Origin: Macrotrachela quadricornifera | Taxonomy: Eukaryota > Rotifera > Eurotatoria > Philodinida > Philodinidae | Reading direction: 5' to 3' | Assembly (NCBI GenBank): GCA_022393335.1 | Contig: JAJEKB010021019.1 | Location: 980,280-1,044,279 of the forward strand | Length of the DNA: 64,000 nucleotides | In this document: positions 24,787 through 36,959 of the stretch, piece after piece | Layout of the letters: every line of letters starts with the position of its first letter | How positions within the stretch are numbered: the first letter of the stretch is position 1 | Notes under the pieces: model-generated | Database searches by the model: none | Seen by the model: the letters and a program-made list of their open reading frames with translations, nothing else | Told to the model about the DNA's origin: nothing | Made by a program: the position numbers and the translations under genes

Positions 24787-25045
24787 AAGCAATGATTCTG
24801 AAATAACAATCAGTTCAGAAGATCCTCGATATGCTAATTCAACATCACATCCATCCATTACCGGTATTCTATCTTTTACAACACATTCATCATCAGATAT
24901 TATTCACTTTTTACGCTCGTTTGTTAATGTTCATTCACTATTATCTGACATTGGGGATACTTCTTGGAGATTGAAGAATGGAAATTCATTGTTACTTTCA
25001 ACGAAATCAATACGAGCCATACAACCACGTCGTTTATCTTCATAG
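24787..25045 (+). CDS. Possible terminal exon of an unrecognised gene
   Basis: The open frame to the stop at 25045 has protein-like composition (NSTSHPSITGILSFTTHSSS, ...SIRAIQPRRLSS). It is preceded by a pyrimidine-rich stretch ending TTTTATCAAAG that could be a 3' splice site. No upstream exon was found, no start codon is convincing, and no family is recognised. It faces copy C tail to tail. This is a weak call. Confidence 0.25.
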
Positions 25046-25099
25046 TTATCACTTCTGTTAAATGTTTTATATTATTTAGATAATATCTATCTTTTAGAA

Positions 25100-26270
25100 G
25101 AGATACAAAAAAACTTTCATACAATTATATTTTAACACCGTATTCGTATGTCATTAATTACCAACACCTTTACTCTCGTCCGTCTTATTTTTGAAATCGC
25201 TTAAAAATGTGATCAACGTTTCAGGAGCCAAATACTCATTTGCATCAAACACTTCTCGCCTCAAGTAGATAGTTCGATATTTGAAATGCATTTTATTGGC
25301 AGACACCAACTCTTTTAACAATCGTAAAGAAATTTACATAAATTAAGTAGTTTTTATTGAGGTTTCGAATTTATGAAATATCCTGTATGAGCAAATTTGA
25401 TGTCTTATACATCTTTCCTTTCGTCAAGAACTTGAGATATTCATAACTTCTGGTAGAACCAGTTTGCGTCCGAACCAAGTTAGAATATATCACATCTGGC
25501 TATGCCCTATCTAACCATCGTATATCCAGCCGAAAAGACTTTTAGCACTTCTGCTAGTTTCCTCTTTACTACAAACCTAACTATCGATTTAGACTTATTA
25601 TGTAATGAGAATTTTTCGTTTGCATTATTGATTCATCTTGAAACCATTTCTTAATCCTTCAATTGTTTAACATTTTTTCTAACACAAATAAATCACAAAA
25701 TACTTTGTTTCATTCTTTAGGTAATCATATCTTGTGCTCTGAAAACAAGTTTTAATTTATTTGACATCTGATCATACATCCAATAAGCGCCTTTTGTATT
25801 CATTCAAATGTTTCGTTTTTCATTTAGAATCCAGAAAAAGCAAGAACAATTTGATGAATTGAACATGAGACAAATCCTATGATAAAACAAATAAAATTAT
25901 TGAGTTCTATTGGAGGAAGGAACGAAATTAATGTCGATAACGCTTTCAATAACTTAACATTCTGTTATAAAAATCTTTTCTGCTCATCGTCTGTGCTAAA
26001 TACTTTAATTTTATAGTTTAGCTTGCAAGTCTTATTGATAGAATGAAAAATCGGAGAGAATAATTATATATGTATGCATATGTTTGACTGATTATTTTTG
26101 ATTTCTAAAGAGCTGATCTTTTGTTCTTAAAGATAAAGAGTCAATCAATATTTTGATAAAGAAATTAATACTTTATTAGAGTTATATTAGTAAAAATGAA
26201 TATATAAATCACACGTAAGTTTACTCAAGTATTATTGTTTATTATTATTATTAATTGAAAAAAAACACAC
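25100..26270. repeat. 3' flank of copy C, duplicated behind copy B
   Basis: From about 25700 to 26270 the sequence aligns with 15050-15334 plus 16597-16780. Shared blocks include GATAAAACAAATAAAATTATTGAG and GAGCTGATCTTTTGTTCTTAAAGAT. It shows that the duplicated unit includes downstream DNA and supplies the empty site for the hAT element. No gene seen. Confidence 0.7.
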
Positions 26271-26277
26271 ATTCCAT

Positions 26278-29200
26278 TTATAGTCGTGTATATTTGACTA
26301 CTTGATCACTATCAGTAACGGTAACATACAGATTCATATTTGAGTCTAAGGCAACAGCCGACGGCTTTTTGAGTGAAGGAGTGCCTGTATGTGAGGCAAT
26401 AACAATACCTATAGTTGAATTAGCACAATACATTACCACTCGATTATTTTCTGAATCAGCAACATACAAATTACCATATGGATCAAAAACCATGCCTTGC
26501 GGTTTGCTAAGCGTACTATCAGTATTATTCACTTGAGTAAGAGTCAAACTTGGAGTTGTGGCATTAAATTTCCATAAATAGATTTTGTTTTGGCCTTCAT
26601 CACTAATATAAACTTGATTTGATGATCCAGGTGCAAATAGAAGATCGTAGGCATCATGGAGGTTGCTACTGTCAATTAAAACAGTACCTTGTGTTGCGTT
26701 TGGAGCCCATTTTACAACTCGGTCGTTATGCACATCAAGAATGTAAATATTAGAACTACTATCAACTATAACAGATGATAGATGATCTAAATCGGTCAAT
26801 GCACCTGATTTAGTCATAGTTCCAGCCACAGTCGTGCCAATGGTAGAATTCGAAGGAAAACGTTGCACACGATGATTATCACGATCAGCTACATACATAT
26901 ATCCATTTATGTCAAAAGCAATGTCTTTGGGATTGTGAAACAATGTCGAAGTTGAACCTGAAGCACCACTACTACTGCCAGCTATAGTTTCCCCACTTGT
27001 TGCACATTGTTCCCATTTTTGAATACGATTGTTGCCGTAGTCACAAACATATAAAGTATCGTCTCCGTCAATATATATACAACTCGGATCTTTCAATTGA
27101 CTAGCACCACTACCTGCTGAACTGCCGGCAAAAATTGTAGATGTTTGATTCCAACGCAGATTGCGACCTAAAATAACAGATCATACTTGATACATGCATT
27201 TATTTTTCATAAAATAGCTGACATGAAGTATATGGTGATCCAGTTGATGTTACTAAATAAAAAGAAATAAAAATTATCATGGGTTAATCATTTAAACTAA
27301 AAAGATACCTGTAGTGCAACGAGTTGATGTAGTTGTTGTCGTAGCTGTGCTCGTTGTGGTTGCTTGAAAAAAATTATAAAATACACTCTTGATCATTCAA
27401 TATAAGAAAAAGAAATGTTTTCTACTTACCTGTTGTCGAAGTACTAGTCGATGAACTAGTAGAAGTACTTTTTGTTGAACTAGTGGAAGTACTAGTCGTT
27501 GAACTAGTAGAAGTACTACTCGTCGATGAGCTAGTGGAAGTACTAGTAGTCGATGAACTGGTGGAAGTAGTTTTGGTACTAGTCGTCGATGAACTAGTCG
27601 AAGTACTAGTAGTTGATGAACTGGTAGAAGTAGTTTCGGTACTAGTCGTCGATGAACTAGTCGAAGTACTAGTAGTCGATGAGCTAGTGGAAGTACTTGT
27701 TGTGGAAGTAGTTTCTGTACTAGTTGTTGATGAACTGGTGGAAGTACTTGTTGTGGAAGTAGTTTCTGTACTAGTTGTTGTTGAACTGGTGGAAGTACTT
27801 GTTGTTGAACTAGTTGAAGTACTACTTGTCGATGAACTAGTGGAAGTACTTGTTGTTGAACTGGTTGAAGTACTACTTGTCGATGAACTAGTAGAAGTAC
27901 TTGTTGTTGAACTAGTGGAACTACTAGTTGTCGATGTACTCGTGCTTGAACTAGTCGATGTGGTTGCTACAACACAGTCAAAAGATAAATAAAGTCTTAT
28001 AGTTTACATCAATATATTGCTTTATTTACATGTAGTTGCTGTGCTTGTTGTTGTTGATGTGGTCGTAATTGTAGCTTTGATATAAGAACAGCGAGAAAAT
28101 AAGAAAAATGATTGCATAGTTTATGCTTACTTGCAGAAGTTGATGTTGTAGTTGTCACTGAAAATTTCATAATAGCAAGTTTTTCATTTTCATTCGTTCT
28201 CTTTTCCTACTTACACGTGGTTATAGTTGTTTCTTCAGTGATCATCTTTGTATTTGGTTGTGTTGCTAGCGAATGATCAAAAATTTATCGTTAAGTGCAA
28301 AGATAAATGTAATAAATTACAAGAGTAGCGTTACTGTCAATTTCAATAGTGGTAATTATTTATCATGCTACTGTATATCTCTAATCATGTATATCTTATA
28401 CAGATACAAGCATATCGAAGCGCAAGAGTGAGATATGAATACAATCAAAAACAATATAGATAGAAAAAGAAGGAAGAATGATGTTAAGATTTCAACGAGA
28501 AAATCAGTATAATTATTTTTCGTACTATTAATTTATGAAATAATATGGTACGTATACGTACTGTATTTGGAAAGTCCCGTGAAAGTGACATATTCGGTAG
28601 CGGTTTACATACTGTAAGTTACACTCGTATAGGAAAAGTTCTTTTAATCAAAATTTGAGCATTATGATTTGATTTTTGGACACTAGAATTCTTGTTTAAC
28701 TGCATGTAATACCATCAAGTTCATTAGACTCTAATATTGTCTGTTTTCCTTCCGTTATAAGGTTTACTCTTTTTTTTATAGTGTCACTCAATGCTTTTTT
28801 AATGAATAGAAGCAAATCTAGCGATCCACATGAATTGTGTCATAATCTAATCAATAAGTACGATACAATCGAAAAAAATTTTTGAAAATATCTAACCATT
28901 ATGTTTCATTACGATTAGTAATGACTGAATCACTACACTGATAGCTAGCCCTGTATTCTTATAATATTTCTTTTTGTCTTCTTTCCACTATCAGTAGAAT
29001 CGTAAAATGGATAATTAAGAGAATGAAGATAATACGTAGAATTGATCTATTTCAATAGGAATAATTAAAAAAGAATACAAAGCTATGGTTTAGCAGAAAA
29101 GTAAAATTTTCTACTTCTTTTTACATTTTTTTCGATTAACAATTTAGTTTATGCCGTATTAAATAATAGTAGTTTCAAAAAAATTTCATATTGTAAAATT

Positions 29201-31579
29201 GTAGTATTTGACAGATCTGAAAAATTAGAAACATGAATCGGTCTACTTTAAGCCGTAGATGTTTGCACATTACTGTTAATACCTTAGATGAACCCGCACT
29301 CGATATGATCATCACCAAAACTGGCCGAGTCGGTCGGAAAAAGATGGCAAGTCAGTAATGTGGACAGATACTAAATTGGTACTATCTTAAACTCTATTGT
29401 ATATAAATCTGGTACCATTTCTAACTTCACCTGAAAATACAGATTGAAATTTTTGAAATCGTTTGAAAATGAATCTTACAAGAAAACTCTACCAAGTGGT
29501 GAATCACTTTCTAATTGAAAGTATCTACATTATGTAGTCCCTTACGAATTATGAATGTTCTAAAAAGAGTTCGAACTCACAGCTTATTCTTGGTACGATA
29601 TTGTATCTTCAATGTCATTTCTAACAGAATACTTCTGTTTTCCTCAGGAAGATGAGGAAAACTGATTTTCGAATTTTTAACTTGAAACTTTGCGCATAGA
29701 CAGGTCTTAATAAGAATAGTTTGTTGTAGGAATTTTAGATTTTTTCGTTGTTTCTATCCTATAATACGGCTATTATAGTACCCTATCTTTTATATCGTTT
29801 ATGTACATGTGTAAATTCGATGTTCGTATTTCAGGACAGAAATAACAAAAAAATTTAAAACTTCTACAATGAACTATTCTTATGAAATTCTATCTACATG
29901 TAACGTTTCAAGTCAAAATTCGAAAATCAGTTTTCCTCGTCTCTCTGAGGGGAACAAGGGTATTCTGTTAAAGATTATTTTAAAAATGTAATATTTTTTC
30001 GGCAATAGGCTATGAGTTCGAACTTTTATCCGGATATCTATAGTTCATAAGAGACTACATGATGCGCACATACACTCCAGTAAAAAGTGATTCACTACTT
30101 AGTGAAGTTCTCTAGTTAGAGTCTTTTGGCCTGACTTTGACTTCGTTGAAAAAGGTCAAAATTCCGAAGAATGATCTAACTAGAGACTGAAAATGCTTCA
30201 ATTTTGACAAAATGTCTGTAATGCTTAGCAAAAACTTATTGATATATCTTATGTACATTTAATTGTCTACAAAATTTGATTGTACATCTGGAAAGTAGAG
30301 TCCCTCATATCTGTTCCCAAACTAGTATCTGGTTGGATCTAGAGGTTTTCTCCTGAAAAGACTTAAGTTTTGAAATTTGGAACTCGATAAACTCTACTGC
30401 AAATAGTGTTGTTAGAGTCTGTTGATTTTATTTATGTTTTAATTACAGTTTGTCAAAAATTCAATTTCAACTACATGAAAGCTAAAATTAGATAATCATA
30501 TTGGATTCTGACCAAAAGAGAACAAAGCTGAGTATCAAAACCTAACATTATTTTTCTGCTTTCATCCTGGGTCTAGTTTCCAAAATTTTTGGTATGAATT
30601 GATCGTATGATAGTTGCTTAAGTCAAGCATGTATCGAAAATTTTTAAAAATAATACTAGATATTGACTGAATCATTTTCGAAATTATATCGATTAAACAT
30701 GCAAAAATGCCTTGAACGTGTGGATTAAGGATAAGTATTCGGCGAATACTTACCTGCGAAAGATATTTGTATGAAGATGATAGTCATCTAAACACTTTGC
30801 ATGGATTTCAAGACATAAATGATCAAGAAAATATCACAATTATTCTTTGTTAAAATTTATTAAATTTATTCAGATCCTTATGTATAACTCAATCGAACTT
30901 ATTCTCAAAAGAATTAGTTTAAAAGAATGAATCATTATCCTCAGAGTTAGTCTTAAGAATTTACTGATGGTAGGAAATCTACCGAACCATTCATTTTCAA
31001 TAACATGTCTGTTTTAGAAACACATTATAAAGACAACACTTAAACTTTTTTCAAAATATCTATCATCAATGAATTTCTGATCAATTGATGTTTAGTAGTT
31101 TTCTTGTATTTTCAACAACGAAACCCCTGAATACTTGTTTTATGTTTTGAAATAAATTATAAATATTAAATTTCCAACGTGAATCATCAAATGATGTAAA
31201 ATCTCGTATCAAACATTAAAAGTAAGTTATTTCATTTATTCTATTGTACATACCAATTAGAGCAATAGCTGCTGCAACTGCTCCAAGAAAAATAGCAGCC
31301 AATACAGCAGCTATTAGCAGACAGCAACAACAACGCGTGATTACATATGCTCCACGTCGTCTAAATTACAAATGACTTAGATCAAAATTATAGAAAATTT
31401 TCGACGATCAAAAATACTTGCCTTCTCTTCCTTTCCTCTTCATCATCCTCTCCAACAATCATGTAGGCGGTGAATAGAACACGATTGGTTTCTGGTGTAC
31501 TGAGTCTCTTCTTCATGAGTAGTGTCTCGTTATTAGTTGAAATCGATTCTGAGAGATCAGAAGGTGCCATGAAGTACAT
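26278..31579 (-). CDS. NHL-repeat type II membrane protein with Thr/Ser stalk, copy C (8 exons, 622 aa)
   Basis: Exons: 31422-31579, 31254-31360, 28215-28265, 28131-28157, 28030-28074, 27430-27966, 27309-27362, 26278-27167, summing to 1869 nt in frame. The first intron (31361-31421) uses a GC donor, AG|GCAAGT; only that site keeps the frame. The tail of about 52 residues ends EDDEEERKR. The membrane exon reads RCCCCLLIAAVLAAIFLGAV. The Thr/Ser stalk is long (537-nt exon, 179 codons). The NHL region holds about six strand-rich units such as FDINGYMYVADRDNHRVQRF and FDPYGNLYVADSENNRVVMY, with N-glycosylation sites (NATQG, NATTP, NNTDS). Exon 28215-28265 has no counterpart in copy B. Intron 2 (2988 nt) holds a foldback element. 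Predicted surface display of an NHL propeller; partner unknown. Confidence 0.88.
27430..27966 (-). repeat. Coding minisatellite of the stalk (ACTAGT-rich)
   Basis: The 537-nt exon is made of short Thr/Ser codon runs in which the palindrome ACTAGT recurs. A higher-order unit of about 51 bp (GATGAACTGGTGGAAGTACT...) repeats near 27680-27790. The same motif builds 179-457 (copy A) and 17910-18242 (copy B). On the plus strand it yields long Val/Leu/Glu frames that are only shadows. Confidence 0.85.
29481..30113. mobile_element. Foldback element in intron 2 of copy C
   Basis: 29481-29735 and 29860-30113 are inverted copies. They share AAGTRGTGAATCACTTT at the ends and CGAAAATCAGTTTTCCTC plus AACAGAATAC further in. 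The spacer is about 120 bp. No coding capacity was seen. Confidence 0.75.
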
Positions 31580-31639
31580 GTTTTTTGACTAAACAGTAGA
31601 ATACATTCGAATGATACACTAATACATACGGTTGAAAGT

Positions 31640-33170
31640 CATTATTCATATTTAAGATGAGTGAATACTTATATTTTTGCTGTAATTTTAGTAGAATTAC
31701 ACCTTTCGGTTACTCTTCAAAACATGGAATATTAATGCATCGCTATTCGAGATCTAGTGTTCAACAGAACGCGTTGGTTCACATAAAAAGAAAACAACAA
31801 TATTTATTTTCCTTTTGCTATATGAAGGACGAAGATGTATGAGAAATCTAAATAAGAGAGAAGAACTCTGTATATGAAGTCAATTGTTGGTCCAAAACTA
31901 TAATTTATTACTTATTGAAATGATCGGCAAATGAAGATCTGTAGATTATACATTCTGACTACAAAGGAGTTCACTGAACACATTGAAGTGTACATTTTAG
32001 ATCCTAAAAATCGAATTTTCTTGGGAAAGAAAACGTAGATTTATGAGTGATATCGTTTTCAAATTCATGATGATTCGAAAAAAAAAGCTTTTTGAATGTA
32101 AAAACATCAGATTTTGACCCCTAAAAATTGTTTTTTTTTTAAAAACAATTTTACCTGTCTGGTATGTTCTCTCTATAAACAATTAAGATTTACAAATGAA
32201 GAGAATTGTAGCACTTCGAATGATATTAATATGCTTTTTGATTAATGTCGTTATATTTTCAATTGGCTTGATCATTCAAGTATTATAACTAAGAGAAAAT
32301 TTATTTATGTCACTCTCTAAGATTCATTACTAATTCATGACACATTCATTAATATGAAGTATGAAATCTTGATGTATGGGAAAATAATATAATCGAAAGT
32401 GGGCATAATCTGAAAAAATATTTTTTGAAACATATGACTGCGACCCCAGCGAAGTTGGAATCATAATTGAGTTTTGAAGTTCCTTACGGGCCTCTAATGG
32501 TAGCTGTTCCTGAACCTTATCAATATTGATTTATTGAACTTGACTCGGCAATATCGTACATGAGCTACTAGCTACTATATAGATGACTGACTTCTGCATA
32601 AAACTGAGTGCTATTATATTATCTTAAGACAAATTTCTAGATATTGATGGGCAGAATAACTAATGATATAAATCTTAAAGTAATAGAGTAATCCTTCTCA
32701 TTATAACCGACAACACTTTCATATCGATTACTGAATACATACTTAGCTTTCCTGTAACGAAGTCGTTGCTTTGAAAGCTCAACAAAGATCAGTTTCCAGG
32801 TTTTTGTGTTATTTTGAAAGTACTACTCTTGTCGTTAGAGGCTTTGATCATTCAGCAAGAAAATTATTCTAACCCTTTCCTTGGCTTCACATATAAATTG
32901 TATGGAATCCTGAGTCATGCATCTCTGATAATTGATATGGAACATGAATCAAGGCAATATGTTATCTTTTGCATATGTACTAGTAACAAAAATATTTTGA
33001 CTATGCTGACGTAGGAGAAATAATAAAAACATTAGTAATCACTATCTAAAGGTCATTCATCAAAATTTGTGTACGTCATAAACAGTATGACGTCTCAGAA
33101 CGAATCGTTCGCAGTTAACTCATATTATATATCCACATAGTCTGATCTAAAAAACTACTTGAGATCGAGA
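31640..33170. other. Intergenic region upstream of copy C, no gene seen
   Basis: Short open frames only (for example 31657-31842 and 32814-33014 plus), with no recognisable family. No clear TATA box was seen for copy C. Confidence 0.4.
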
Positions 33171-33176
33171 AAAGTG

Positions 33177-35140
33177 TCATATGTTGAAAAAATATTCTCT
33201 TACTTCAATGGATGTATTGGGGCTTCTTTCTTGTACATATATTTGGCTTGTGCTGTGCCAATAATTCGATGGTGTAATTATTTTATCCAGAAACTTCGAT
33301 GGTTGACTTATCCTTTGCACATGAATTGATGGATGAAATATTTTCCAATATGTCGAAGCTTGACTTCTCTTTTTCCAAAGATTAAATGGCCACATTGATC
33401 TTTCCTGATTTCTTGACGATAAATTCATGGGTAAACTACGTTTCGTACCACTCTTTCCGAACACCCGCACCCTCAATTACGAACATCCTGTCTTTTCGTT
33501 ACGGACACCCTGTCTTTTTTCTTTTGTCAGGAGTTCGTAAATCAAGGTGGTACGAAACGTAGTTTTCCCTAAATTCATGCTTTGCACATGAACGGATGAA
33601 TAATTTGCCCAACTCGAATCATTTGAAGGCGGATTTGTCTTACTTATGCTGTTCGATGGTCGAGCTATTCTTTGTACATGAATTGATGAGCGTCTTGTTT
33701 GGTTTGGATCATTCGACGGTAAGTTTATTTTACTTTTATTGTTCAATAATCGGATCACTTTTGGTGCATGGACTACTGAACATCTTGTCTGATTCAAATC
33801 GTTCCATGATAAATCTGTCTTGTCCGGACTATTAAACAATCGAGTTATTTTTTGTACGTGAATTGATGAATGTCCTGTCTGATTCGGATCATTTGATGGT
33901 AGTTTTGTCTTCTCTTTATTGTTGAATGGTCGAATCTTTCTGTGTACGTGGACTGATGAACGTCTTGTCTGATTCAAATCGTTCGATGGTAAATCTGTCT
34001 TGTCGGCACTATTCAACGGTCGAGTTACTTTGTGTACATGAATTGATGAATGGCTCATTTGATTTTGATCATTTAAAGATTTAGTTGTCTTTTTCTTTAT
34101 GTTTGAGGATTGACTTGCCTTTTGCACATGAACAGACGAATAGTTCGTGGGATTCGTTTGTGTGGCTGATTGCTCCTGTTGCTATAAGCACAAACTTTTT
34201 TGTATGCATTTATATATATTTCCTGGAGAAAAATAGTTTTGCTTTATATTTCAAATGTATTGTCACTATAAAAATATATTTTTTAAAAACCAATCATACC
34301 CATTCATTACCAAAAAAATTTGAATACAATAAAGGTACTCTCATGTTCAGATTCTCACAGACTTGATTTTGTCGCCGTCATCAAAATTAGTTTCTAAAAA
34401 TTTTTTCTCGTTGCAAAATCACGTTTTATAAAACAGTTACAGATTCTGATAGAGCATGAAATTCTCTATCTCTCTGTATATTTTTCTTTTTTTCTTGCAT
34501 TCATATACTGAAAAAAATTTGAGTACTATGTGCTTAAATTCAAGATACTGTATTAATACATAGGATGACGGAGAATTTCAAGCGCTATCAAAATGTGTAA
34601 TTTCTTTTGTAAAAACTTATTCCTATAGGAATAATATGAAATAAAAAATTTAAAAAAGTAGCAAAAAAATGACTCAAATTATTGTCCAACAAATAAGTGT
34701 AAGGCAATAGATAAATATATGGAGTAATAAGAAATTTCTAGCTTTATCAGAATATCCAATCACTTTTCTCAAAAGGTGATTTCATAGTGACGAAAAGTTT
34801 AAAAAACCTAGCTGAGGAGATAAAATCGTGTCTAAGAGAAACTGATCATGAGGGTGCTTTCGTTGTCCTCAATTTATTTTGCTAATGAATAAGTCGAAAT
34901 TAAAACCTATTTATATAGGGTAATAGAAAACTCCACAGGCTTTCAGAATATGTAATTGGTTTTTAAAAACTATACCTTTATAGTAACAATAAATTTGAAA
35001 TATAAGGGAAAACTATGTTTTCCCGGAGGAATATATGTGTATCAATGATTACATACCAGCAATAATTTTCTGTTGACATGGGTTACCGTTGATCTGCGTG
35101 TTACTGGCGCCATTTGAGAAATTGCTGGTTTATTCGGCGT
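33177..35140 (-). CDS. Tandem-repeat protein gene (30-residue SSxHV repeats) interrupted by a MITE
   Basis: Two exons are visible: 35057-35140 (28 codons, phase 0) and 33177-34181. First exon(s) beyond 35140 were not found. The large exon encodes at least six 30-residue repeats of form SSIHVQKITRPxN...DKTxLPSND.NQTR, then two or three degenerate ones and a stop at 33177. The repeats are basic and polar, with no membrane segment; the family is unknown. A 140-bp MITE (33430-33569) sits in the exon. With its 10-bp duplication it adds 150 bp, so the frame is kept, but it brings one TAA (33477-33479). As read, the protein is truncated after about 235 codons of this exon unless the insert is spliced out or the stop is read through. 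Confidence 0.6.
33430..33569. mobile_element. 140-bp MITE with 10-bp target duplication inside a coding exon
   Basis: Inverted ends are GGTAAACTACGTTTCGTACCA at the left and GGGAAAACTACGTTTCGTACCA on the other strand at the right. TAAATTCATG flanks it (33420-33429 and 33570-33579). GG ends with a 9-10 bp duplication suggest Mutator-type origin; that assignment is inference. Confidence 0.85.
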
Positions 35141-36528
35141 CTAAAGGATTTTCTATAAGTTTTTGGTCTCGACGAAGTGAATTTATATGTATAAAGAGAA
35201 TAATTTTTAACTGACTGTATCTATATAAACTTTGAATATTTCATATCGATATTTTAAATGATCTACTATTAGTTAGTGTTCTTATTGTTAATAAAAATAA
35301 TTCAAACATGAGAAATTAAATATCGAATACATTTCATGTAAGAAAAATTCTACGATAGAAATCACTAAGTACTTAGCGTGATCGTTTATTTATTACTGAC
35401 TATTCAAAGAGTTGAAGTATACGTCGAATATACGTTTTTAATGAACTAAAAGTATAAATCTTTTGTTCTTTGTACAGTATCATTTTGCGTTTCGCTAATT
35501 ACATGCATGCTTTTTATTCATGCCAAATTGTTTATTCAATGTATTATTTGACTAATTCAATGACTAGCAACACATTGATGATCAAAAGAAAACTCATCAA
35601 GTTCTATTACGCTATGGTATTGTGTAAAATATCTAGATAAATGAATTTGACAGTACCTAACCAGTGACAAAATACAATGACATCTAATGGTTCGTCGAAT
35701 TACACTCTCTCTAATCATTTTCATCAGGTGTCTACAATCTTCGTTTTGTTCCTTTTAGACTTTCGCCATCATCAGCGAACTAATATAGATATCTATAATA
35801 AAGTATGTGTGGGCTAATGATGTAGACGCGAATGGATTAGACCTTCACCTTAAAATCTGATTTCTCAGATGTAGAGACTCTAGTGATAGGAGTATATTAA
35901 AATTTTCAACCTTACACCATCATGTTTGAGGGTGATGCCCTTCAAATAAGGATCAAGAAGAGTTCATTTGATCTCCAAAAATTCACTTTAAACTTTCATT
36001 AAATATATATGATTTATTTTTAGTTGGAAAGAGTTTGCTAAAATGCAGTGCCTAACAAGACCACTTTTTTTTGAAATCCTTACTTTTTAAGCAGAGAAAA
36101 TGGATGACAAGTTTAATCGCTTAAACACCTCCGAAAAAATAGGATTCTAACTATAGAAATGTTTTTCAATAAGATACTAATACGGTGATAGAATACTGCT
36201 TCGGTTATAAGTTCAAATTATATAAACCAAAAGAAAAGTAAAAATATTCTTCGTTTATTTGACAAAAATCTATTTTTCAAGTGAAAAAGGACGAAAATCA
36301 TCAAAATCGTTTTAACAAAATGAGGTGTCGGAAAAAATTCATGGTTTTTTTTTTGCAAAAGACTGATTATCGAACTATCATATCATCCTATGCATCTATC
36401 GTATTTTCGACTTCTCTAACAAAAGTAGATTTTTTTATAGAGGAAGGAAGTCGAAATAAACAATGACGAAGCAAGATGCGCATGAGCATACGTATGTATA
36501 TATGTACAGTATATATATATATAAGTAG
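34182..36528. other. Intron and upstream region of the repeat-protein gene
   Basis: Apart from exon 35057-35140, nothing coding was recognised. The sequence is AT-rich, with an (AT)n run near 36509-36522. The 5' end of the gene may lie here but was not identified. Confidence 0.4.
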
Positions 36529-36956
36529 TGGCACTCAAAATTATTCATATAGCTGTTGGATGAGGCAAAATAATTGCAATATCAATTATTTCAGCATGAA
36601 TAAACTTTATAAATTTTATTTTATTTTATTTCTGAAATATTCGTCATGGATTTCTCTATAAGAATAGACATGTAAAAGTTTCATTAGATTCTTCCAATAA
36701 TTTTCTTACGAAGATAAAAGTAAAATATTACAATATAGCGAAGCGCCTCATTATTTAATAAGAAACAAAAAAAGTGAGATGCTCATAGTATATTATTTTA
36801 CTTTTAGCTTTATAAGAAAATTATTAGAAGAATCCAGTAGAACTTTTACATACCTATTCTTATAGAGAAATTCACGGCGCATATTTTAGAAATAAAATAA
36901 AATTTATAAAGTTTATTCATGTTGATACAATTGTAAAACATTTTTTAGTGCCCTTT
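36529..36956. mobile_element. Foldback element with ~170-bp arms
   Basis: Ends GTGGCACT and, reverse-complemented, AGGGCACT. The arms share CATGAATAAACTTTATAAATTT and TTTCTCTATAAGAATAG in opposite orientation. There is no coding capacity. Confidence 0.75.
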
Positions 36957-36959
36957 AGA

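Noticed and set aside
27430..27966. CRISPR-like regular array
   Set aside because: The repeats are coding Thr/Ser units without unique spacers, in a eukaryotic spliced gene.
27483..27992. Val/Glu/Leu repeat frame on the plus strand (also 17993-18256)
   Set aside because: It is the antisense shadow of the stalk minisatellite and has no independent gene signals.
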